Made by a program: the position numbers and the translations under genes. A stretch of DNA of 64,000 nt from Ktedonosporobacter rubrisoli (GTDB lineage: Bacteria; Chloroflexota; Ktedonobacteria; Ktedonobacterales; Ktedonobacteraceae): contig NZ_CP035758.1 of the NCBI RefSeq assembly GCF_004208415.1, positions 4,650,001 through 4,714,000 of the forward strand. The letters run 5' to 3'. The notes under the pieces were generated by a model, which worked only from the letters and a program-made list of their open reading frames with translations, did not search any database and was not told where the DNA came from. Positions 58,601 through 64,000 of this stretch are shown in pieces (the first letter of the stretch is position 1; every line of letters begins with the position of its first letter).

Positions 58601-60147
58601 GCAAAGAAGCCCAGATTCAGGCCTTGCTCTGGCGCGAAATCGGCTACTCCTGGACGGCAACCGGTAACTACACACAGGCCCATGAATGCTATTGCCGTGG
58701 GAAAGAAGTTATGCGTCAGGCAGGTGTCACTACAGGAGCAGCCTGGGCCTGCCTGCATCTGCAAAATGGCGCGATATTGCGTATGCAGGGAAACTATCAC
58801 GAGGCTCGTCGTTGTCTGCAGGAAGCGCTTGCCATGCTTGAGAAGGTTATACCGCAGGCCTCCGCATACTATCAAGCCATGGACCCCTCATCGCTTAAGC
58901 ACTTCCAATACGCGGCTTCTCCCAGCCCGTATGAGGGATCTCAAGGATATCAGCATCAAGAGTTACAGACACGCACAGAGCGCGCTCTCATCGGTAGCCC
59001 GTTAGAGCTGGGTGAAGTTCATGAGCGCCTGGGGGTCGTTGCTGGTAGTCTTGGCCAATTCACCGTTGCCATCATCCACATGCGCATTGCCATGAACATT
59101 TATGAGCGCATGGATCTTGTCTCGATGGTAGCCCGCGCCTGCAGCAATTTAGGCGCTGCCAGTCTCGCACGCGGGGATTTCCGGGCTGCGCGCAAATATC
59201 TGGATCGCGCCTTTGAGCTAGCAGAGAGAGCTGGCGATCTTCCTAACCTGGCCCTCAGTACCTTAAACCTTGGCGATAGGGCGCGCCGTATGGGTAACCT
59301 GCACGAAGCCGAAAAGCTCTACACGCATGCGCTTTCTATGGCTGAAAGTATCAATGATCACGAGCGTATGACCTGGGGCCTTGCGGAACTTGCCACCGTG
59401 CAACAGAACCTGGGCCAACTAGATGAGGCGACAAATAATCTTCGACGCGCCCTTAAAACCGCTAGAGCGATCAAAAATTTACGCGCTATTCGCTATGCTC
59501 AAATCGCGCTGGGCGGCTTGCGCATTGCCAAGGCGAACCTACCCTCACAAAAGCTCTCCATCCCTATCACTGATTATCAAACCTCGCGTGAGCATCTTCT
59601 GAAACGTGCTCGCCTCACGTTACGCAAAGCTACAGCTTCTCAAGGCATGGAAGCTGAGGCCCTTGTCGAAGGGAAATATCTGCTCACCATCGTTTACTTT
59701 ATGCTTAACGATTTAGAGACTGCAGAACATATGGCCCAGCAAGTCCTTGAAGAGGCGCGTTCCACCGAGACTATACGTATCGTTGCTTGCGCCTACAATC
59801 TCCTGGGTAGCATTATGACGATACGCCAGAATTATGAGCAGGCCGACTATTATTTTGAGCAGGCTCTCCAAATCGCCAGCTCCCACGAGCTGCACCTGGA
59901 TTATGCAAGGGCTCTCTTCGACTATGGCATGACACTTATCCAGCGTACAAATCCACTTCTCAATGTGCTCAGTAGTCAGGACTGCCAGGAAGCTCTCTAT
60001 CAGAAAGGCTTATCTCATTTACAAAATGCACGCTCCATCTTTGCCTCCTGCCATGCAGCTATCGATCTCTTCCGTGCTGAGCAAGCCATCGCCCAGGCAG
60101 GGGTCTATAGCCCACTTCTGCAATCTAGCGTGAATCAGGTAGTCTAG
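55654..60147 (+). CDS. SARP/BTAD-type transcriptional regulator with AAA ATPase and TPR repeats
   Basis: 1497 residues. Residues 1-60 are a DUF6788-like Cys/His-rich piece (RCGKQRCRKCREGSGHGPYWYAYW). Residues ~83-175 are an OmpR-type winged helix (LGCLLSNPGRRLGREQVMELL) and ~180-345 the BTAD helical domain (AAELYRGSYLLEELYSEW). A P-loop ATPase follows with Walker A GEAGIGKTRLAEE (~446) and LVLDDLHWADESS (~575). From ~880 on there are many TPRs. This is the MalT/LuxR-like STAND class: an autoinhibited ATPase that is freed by a ligand or protein signal at the TPRs and then activates genes. The target and signal are unknown. Confidence 0.87.
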   Translation: MNNKVTYRQQFTRCGKQRCRKCREGSGHGPYWYAYWSEKGRTVSKYIGIHLPEDIAAAQDTSGEIEREIIYNVSAPTSSTPILRIYLLGQFRIERKSGSDWCAIDSRAWHRRRARALLGCLLSNPGRRLGREQVMELLWPDLDIDVAANRLNGAVHELRQILEPEIERPAASRLLRLERDILELADRTQIWVDAEEFERRLKEAETTTDPQQAEQLLEEAAELYRGSYLLEELYSEWAAPRRDALQRSWVGLLLKLAHLRVEQGAFVSAIEALDRLRAADPSNETALQRLMILLTQLDRRGEALQIYRQHVAILKRDYESEPLSETRELYEALREGKLPTPLTAPKGSAILEQRKEDSLPNARLDQTQLLVPPSLFARPTYQPGRHNQSPLIGRDQESEIMRQVMLTVEEDSQKVIPAAVSIPQRTLPTASPSARPRKPHFLFLRGEAGIGKTRLAEELSIEANNRNWAVAWSRSYEQERTIPYRPWTELLRTLLQGVSTFSDLSNLVSSSTPLAQHSLTPVKLERLGALLPELLNSSPLAPGRAHTSLSHEQERLHLWEATLGLLDALSKAHPLLLVLDDLHWADESSIELLTYLTHHLQNQRILLIATCRDGELTPLHKLHALAADLRREQAIVVISVKPLTHSQIGTLLAHLPKTIVQSIQMQAAGNPFFAEELARYVGANANNEDPFIPLAPGVRAEAAPGSSALHIPLQKKTQHEAIAHSYHSLPEAIAAVLERRLARLSSGCQALLGKAAVLGGSFELRHLIPMASEHNEDTILDLLEEALQAGLLTEEGTGAYITYHFWHPLIISHLYERLSAARRAQLHRRAAEAITIAYPDAQHEKVAATIVYHLSRGGGDSAKIAYYAEMVGNQAYRLVAYSEAQRYYLQAIQAFLGHSQHTPEDTEVPKHLHAITPQMISQQCLPNPLHMCWLLERVAECSVVLGNFEDARYLYRCILNLRSRQDFQQQVSSPEVSPDEQRRKEAQIQALLWREIGYSWTATGNYTQAHECYCRGKEVMRQAGVTTGAAWACLHLQNGAILRMQGNYHEARRCLQEALAMLEKVIPQASAYYQAMDPSSLKHFQYAASPSPYEGSQGYQHQELQTRTERALIGSPLELGEVHERLGVVAGSLGQFTVAIIHMRIAMNIYERMDLVSMVARACSNLGAASLARGDFRAARKYLDRAFELAERAGDLPNLALSTLNLGDRARRMGNLHEAEKLYTHALSMAESINDHERMTWGLAELATVQQNLGQLDEATNNLRRALKTARAIKNLRAIRYAQIALGGLRIAKANLPSQKLSIPITDYQTSREHLLKRARLTLRKATASQGMEAEALVEGKYLLTIVYFMLNDLETAEHMAQQVLEEARSTETIRIVACAYNLLGSIMTIRQNYEQADYYFEQALQIASSHELHLDYARALFDYGMTLIQRTNPLLNVLSSQDCQEALYQKGLSHLQNARSIFASCHAAIDLFRAEQAIAQAGVYSPLLQSSVNQVV

Positions 60148-60466
60148 CTCGGCAAACGAGCAGCGACAAAACGGCGATCCTGGTCAGCGGCAGAGAAATA
60201 GAAACGGTTTGTCGCCAGATCGGCAGCTTTTGGTTGATCTGCCGATCTTCGGCTTCGCCCCCTTTACATTTAGGCGCTAGACTGTGCAAAATACCAGTAG
60301 CACAGTCTAAATTTTATCTCAAAATGAGTCCAGGGAGACACTAGAGGCCTTGTACATTCCCTGCTCAGAGCTAGTAAAGGAGATATGCCCAGCTTCAGCC
60401 ACTATTCACCTCGTAGACATCAAGAGAAATCTATAGTTGTGTAAGCAGCAGAGAAAAGGATTTTAT
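60148..60466. other. Intergenic region after the SARP gene
   Basis: 319 nt with two hairpins: AGATCGGCAG / CTGCCGATCT (60217-60248) and TAGACTGTG / CACAGTCTA (60278-60309), the second followed by AATTTTA. The second is the likely terminator. AAAGGA before the next ATG is the only other signal seen. Confidence 0.5.
60278..60318 (+). terminator. Terminator after the SARP gene
   Basis: A 9-bp perfect stem with a 14-nt loop followed by AATTTTATC, ~130 nt past the stop. Confidence 0.55.
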
Positions 60467-61243
60467 ATGACGCTCGATACTGATTTTCATAGCCATGTCT
60501 CTTATACCTCTGCCATGCAGATGGCTCAGTCAGCCCGTACAAAAGGCTTACGTGTCCTCGGCCTTTCAGAGCATATTACGCAGATGAGCGAGTCCCGCCC
60601 CCTCCTGGAACACTTACCTCTGGAAGGGCCAATAATGACCTTCCCAGCCTATGTTGAAGCGGTCCTTGCAGCAGCTCAGGCTATTCCATTTGATGTACGC
60701 CTGGGCATGGAAGTTGAATTTATCCCCGAGAAAAATGAGCGCATTCAGGCCTTACTACAACCCTACAACTGGGATTTTCTCATTGGCTCGGTACATGAAG
60801 TAGATGGCCTCTCGATAGAGGTAAAGCAGGATTTGACACGTGAGGAATGTGAGGATTTCTGGCTACGCTATTTTCAAGCGCTGCGCCAGGCAGTTAACAG
60901 CGGCTATTTTAGCCTGGTCAGCCATCCTGTCCGCATGAGAGCTAGCAATCCACACCTTCCAGCTACATTCGATCACGAGCTTGAATATCTGGCGGCAGAA
61001 GCTACACGGAACAACGTTGCTCTGGAAATCAATGGATCTGACCTGCTCTCCTATCCAGATGTGGTTCGCCGCCTGGCCCGTGCCTGCGCGGCTCAGCATA
61101 CTCCCATCAGTGTTGGTTCTGACGCGCACTACCCGGCAGAAGTTGCCCAGGCCCATCAACAATCTGCGGCACTTCTCCACGAGGTAGGTATTCAGAGCAT
61201 CAGGATCTGGAAGCAAGGGGTAGCAGAAGAATACTCTTTTTAG
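60467..61243 (+). CDS. PHP-domain phosphatase (histidinol-phosphatase-like)
   Basis: 258 residues of the PHP family. Metal-ligand motifs: DFHSHVSYT near the N-terminus, SEHIT, MEVEF, GSVHEVDG, SHPVRM, and GSDAHYP close to the C-terminus. The HisK/HisJ subgroup hydrolyses histidinol phosphate; other members are polyphosphate or nucleotide phosphatases. No other his gene is near, so the substrate is uncertain. ATG 60467 (AAAGGA upstream) is preferred to the earlier frame start. Confidence 0.82.
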   Translation: MTLDTDFHSHVSYTSAMQMAQSARTKGLRVLGLSEHITQMSESRPLLEHLPLEGPIMTFPAYVEAVLAAAQAIPFDVRLGMEVEFIPEKNERIQALLQPYNWDFLIGSVHEVDGLSIEVKQDLTREECEDFWLRYFQALRQAVNSGYFSLVSHPVRMRASNPHLPATFDHELEYLAAEATRNNVALEINGSDLLSYPDVVRRLARACAAQHTPISVGSDAHYPAEVAQAHQQSAALLHEVGIQSIRIWKQGVAEEYSF

Positions 61244-61255
61244 CTAGAGAAAAAC

Positions 61256-61285
61256 GTAACGGGGCCAATTAGCGGTCCCCGTTAC
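61256..61285 (-). terminator. Terminator after the anti-sigma gene
   Basis: On the - strand GTAACGGGGACC / GGCCCCGTTAC (one bulged base) then GTTTTTC, ~40 nt beyond the stop at 61326. It also lies just past the PHP gene on the other strand. Confidence 0.8.
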
Positions 61286-61325
61286 ACAATTTCTATTTAC
61301 ATATATCAGCGCGACTTTGCTATTG

Positions 61326-63938
61326 TTACGCTGGCGGCATCTTATCCCAGCCTACCAACTGTATATGAGCCCCTGATACTTGCGTTGCCTTGAGCAGGTG
61401 TAAACGCTGACCACTTTCCAGGTCGAGGGACCAGAGCTTATAGCTCCCATCAGCATAGCGAGCTCCGACCACAAGAGAACCACCAAGGGGGGCCAGGGCT
61501 ATGCTGTTATCGCAGATTGGCCACTGTTGCAACTCAAGCTTTTCTTGACAAAGCGCCTCTGCGCCAGGAGCCACATCAGCTACAATAGTACGAGCATTCT
61601 GCCCCAACTTGACGACCTGGAAGGCTTTGCCAGCCTGGCGCATAATCATGAGCCCATTATCGGCTGCATAGCCAATGGGGATACCATCAGGGCTTACGAG
61701 GCGAAGATTTTTACCATCACTATTCACGGCATAAATGCCTGATGACCCATCTGAGCCTTGATAAGAATAATACACAGCAGAGCCATCGGGGCTAAGCCAG
61801 AAGGTCGAGCCAGGAGCAGGCTTCGTTACCTGCTGCATCTCACCATTGGTCACATTCACCCGATAGAGCGTGTTGGCATCCAGCTTGCCAGCTCCAGTAA
61901 AGTAGAGGAAAGGCTCACGATAATATTCAAGTGTCTGTACGCTTAGAGAAGGCAACAATATCTGACTTTCATGCGTATGCGTATCAATCTTGATAATGCC
62001 CCGGTAAGCCGTCGCAATAAAAACCGTCTGATTGTCAGATAGCCAGATTGCATTACCTGCATCATTATCGCTAAGCGCGTAGAAAGGCTTACACGCCCCT
62101 GGCTGTGCCAGTATGCAATAAATTGTTATGCCGCTCTCAGAATATTGATACAGCAGCGTATTTCCATCGCGCGAAATTCCATCTATTTGGGCTTTCGCAG
62201 GTAGATCGCTGCCATCAAGCGTGACTTGATTATTATTGCGAGCATCTACATTCTGGATCTTCATATTTCCGGCAGCAGGATCGATCTCAGTAAACAACAC
62301 TCTATGCCAATCTTTAAATGAAACAGGCCCAGGAGCAGGTGCGGGCTGAGATGTATCAGCAACCTTGATACGACTCCAACCAGTCAACTGTACACCAATA
62401 CTGGGTGCTGGTGTGAGCAGGACATGGGTCTTGCCCGTCTGAAGGTCATCGACCCAGACCTTACGGCTACCGTCGCTATAGGCACCGATCACGCTCAAAA
62501 AGCGACCATAAGGGGCAAGAATAACATCTTCGTCGCAAATTGGTGTATATGAGGAGTCGTCACAGAGAGCGGCTGCTCCAGGCGCGGCATCGGCGAGCAC
62601 AACCTGGTCCTGAGACTGGGAGGTCTTACCAAGCTTTATCACTTGAAACTTGCTCCCTGCTTCCTGCAAAAGCAACAAGGCATTATCAGCAGCAAAGCCA
62701 ATGGGGATAGCCGCATCAAGCTTACGCAGTTGGGTAGCCCCTGTTCCATCGCTATGTACAGCATATATAGCTGTAGAAGATTCCCCATCCTTATCAGTAT
62801 AGAAGATAGTCTTTCCATCAGGGCTAAGCAAATAGCTATGTCCCTGCAACGTCTTCACAACAGGCTGCACCGCGCCTGTAGTCAAATTAAGTCTAAAGAG
62901 GCTCCCCGAAGCATCTTGATCTCCATGATTAAAATACAGAAAACCATCACTATAAAATATAGGATGTTCAATTTTTTGCGCATCTATTTTCTGTGTGGCT
63001 CCCGTCGCGATATCAGCCTTTACAAGTCCGCTATGAGTAGTTGTAATGAGCACATGACGATCGTCTGGCATCCATATCGCATCCCCCGCTTCATCCGCAT
63101 CAATGCTATAAAAGCTTCCATCGCCGGCTAGAGGCTCTAAGGTATGATAATACACACGGCCGTTTTGCCAGAATTGATAGAGGAGATTGAGCCCATCATA
63201 AGATATACCATCAAGCTGAGCATTATTGGGAAGAGACGGAGGCGTAAGCGAGGTGCTCATCCCGCTTATAAGCTCATAGCTCGTCACAGTCGTCCTCCCG
63301 TTATTCGTCGTCCCACTCTCAGTAGAGAGACCAATGACGACGGAAGACCAACCATTGGCAAGCCTGGCCGCTGTTGATGACACCGAAGCTGGCGTGTCAC
63401 CCGTATGCGCCCGCAGCCAGACCATCCGCGCAAATAAGCCGAGGGAAGCGAAAACGAAAACAGCAACGGCAGCCAGGGCAAACACATTGCGCCACACGAC
63501 TGGCGCTCGGCTCCCGATAAACTTCTCAGGGCGTTGTCTTGGCCGAGGAGAGCGCTGCTTTGATAGAGCCGGCTTGCTACTCACCTCTTTGAGCTGTGGG
63601 CGACGCTGCTGCTCTTTATGAAGCGCCGCCATAATCGTAGCCTTAGTCGAAGGAACGCGCAATTCTCCCTCGGCCACCAGCTCACTTAATGCTCCGCGCT
63701 GCCAGGCACGTACACTTCGAGCATGGGCTAAAGCAAGCTGGCAACTGGCGCACGTTGGGATATGAACACGTAGCTCTTCCAGCAATTTTCGGTCACGTCG
63801 CTCTTCCTCAGAGGCGCTCTGGTCAGATAATTCGTAATGCTTCTCATCTGTCAGCTCATCGAGCAGACGGAAACAATGAATACTAAGCGGGCATGCAGGC
63901 AGACCACGAGAGTGAGAATCCGGCACCTTATTCTTCAT
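61326..63938 (-). CDS. Anti-sigma-like membrane protein with two tandem beta-propellers
   Basis: 870 residues. The cytoplasmic N-terminus holds a zinc-binding anti-sigma motif HIPTCASC (H59-x3-C63-x2-C66). A transmembrane helix at ~150-174 (VFALAAVAVFVFASLGLF) follows a basic linker. The outside part has two copies, ~195-530 and ~535-868, of a TolB/WD40-like propeller; the copies share QIDGIS.DG/LDGIS.DG, SPDG, IPIG.AADN and IVADVAPGA/VLADAAPGA motifs. The protein would sense an outside signal and hold the ECF sigma factor. SD GGAAGG; its ATG overlaps the sigma gene stop. Confidence 0.85.
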   Translation of the reverse strand: MKNKVPDSHSRGLPACPLSIHCFRLLDELTDEKHYELSDQSASEEERRDRKLLEELRVHIPTCASCQLALAHARSVRAWQRGALSELVAEGELRVPSTKATIMAALHKEQQRRPQLKEVSSKPALSKQRSPRPRQRPEKFIGSRAPVVWRNVFALAAVAVFVFASLGLFARMVWLRAHTGDTPASVSSTAARLANGWSSVVIGLSTESGTTNNGRTTVTSYELISGMSTSLTPPSLPNNAQLDGISYDGLNLLYQFWQNGRVYYHTLEPLAGDGSFYSIDADEAGDAIWMPDDRHVLITTTHSGLVKADIATGATQKIDAQKIEHPIFYSDGFLYFNHGDQDASGSLFRLNLTTGAVQPVVKTLQGHSYLLSPDGKTIFYTDKDGESSTAIYAVHSDGTGATQLRKLDAAIPIGFAADNALLLLQEAGSKFQVIKLGKTSQSQDQVVLADAAPGAAALCDDSSYTPICDEDVILAPYGRFLSVIGAYSDGSRKVWVDDLQTGKTHVLLTPAPSIGVQLTGWSRIKVADTSQPAPAPGPVSFKDWHRVLFTEIDPAAGNMKIQNVDARNNNQVTLDGSDLPAKAQIDGISRDGNTLLYQYSESGITIYCILAQPGACKPFYALSDNDAGNAIWLSDNQTVFIATAYRGIIKIDTHTHESQILLPSLSVQTLEYYREPFLYFTGAGKLDANTLYRVNVTNGEMQQVTKPAPGSTFWLSPDGSAVYYSYQGSDGSSGIYAVNSDGKNLRLVSPDGIPIGYAADNGLMIMRQAGKAFQVVKLGQNARTIVADVAPGAEALCQEKLELQQWPICDNSIALAPLGGSLVVGARYADGSYKLWSLDLESGQRLHLLKATQVSGAHIQLVGWDKMPPA

Positions 63939-64000
63939 GATCTTCCTTCCTGATCGAGACCAGCATAAATACGCTGAAATGCTTGCCTGGCTCGTGATAG
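63935..64000 (-). CDS. C-terminal end of an ECF sigma factor (partial)
   Basis: The last 21 codons plus stop read LSRARQAFQRIYAG and then LDQEGRS, the pattern seen just after the region 4 recognition helix of ECF sigma factors (SRLSRAR). The TGA overlaps the ATG of the anti-sigma gene (ATGA), the usual layout of a coupled sigma/anti-sigma pair. The rest of the gene lies beyond the right edge. Confidence 0.65.
   Translation of the reverse strand, partial: LSRARQAFQRIYAGLDQEGRS

Overview
The window looks like chromosomal DNA of a Ktedonobacteria-type Chloroflexota bacterium. This is inferred from a mid-GC, gene-dense sequence with very long BTAD/SARP-type regulators carrying TPR tails, a TIR-TPR protein, an ECF sigma / anti-sigma beta-propeller pair, an archaeal-style MptA/FolE2 GTP cyclohydrolase, many membrane-anchored accessory domains and strong Shine-Dalgarno sites; no species-level assignment was possible by eye. 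Layout, part 1 (0-11.5 kb, + strand): tail of a concanavalin-like protein, a FolK-MptA/FolE2 fusion for folate/pterin synthesis, rsfS, a small membrane protein, a secreted lamin-tail-domain protein, a GH4 glycosidase, and a glycolate oxidase set (glcD, glcE, glcF) interrupted by an RlmM-like rRNA methyltransferase gene. Part 2 (11.6-17.2 kb, - strand): an rRNA operon with three tandem promoters, 16S, a spacer without tRNA, 23S, a 23S processing stem and a terminator, but no linked 5S. Part 3 (17.2-27 kb): tyrA, an unknown gene and a GTPase with a DUF697-like C-terminus in one operon, catalase, nth, a frameshifted lipid kinase, an amidohydrolase, a DUF4870 membrane protein and a SnoaL-like protein. 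Part 4 (27-40.4 kb): a gene-poor stretch with perfect inverted repeats, the TIR-TPR protein, a SorC-type regulator, a small Cys-rich peptide translationally coupled to radical SAM and CYTH genes, two single-domain response regulators, a TetR/SDR divergent pair around a 20-bp perfect palindrome, an MGDG-synthase-like glycosyltransferase, a second SDR and a divergent QueA-like protein. Part 5 (40.4-52.3 kb): ComM-like ATPase, a MoaD/ThiS-like protein, two rhodaneses, a cobalamin riboswitch controlling a BtuC permease and a BtuD ATPase with an extra C-terminal domain, a flavin reductase overlapping a uracil-DNA glycosylase, a SufU/IscU scaffold, and RecD2. Part 6 (52.3-64 kb): an unknown helical protein, a frameshifted BAAT/acyl-CoA thioesterase gene, a 1497-residue SARP-AAA-TPR regulator, a PHP phosphatase, and an anti-sigma protein with two tandem beta-propellers preceded by the end of its sigma factor. 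Most of the content is housekeeping and regulatory. The most unusual items are the FolK-MptA fusion, the short Cys-rich ORF coupled to the radical SAM gene, the split glcDEF cluster, the 5S-less rRNA operon with an extensive 23S processing stem, the catalytically atypical SDR and QueA-like proteins, and two genes each broken by one apparent base deletion.
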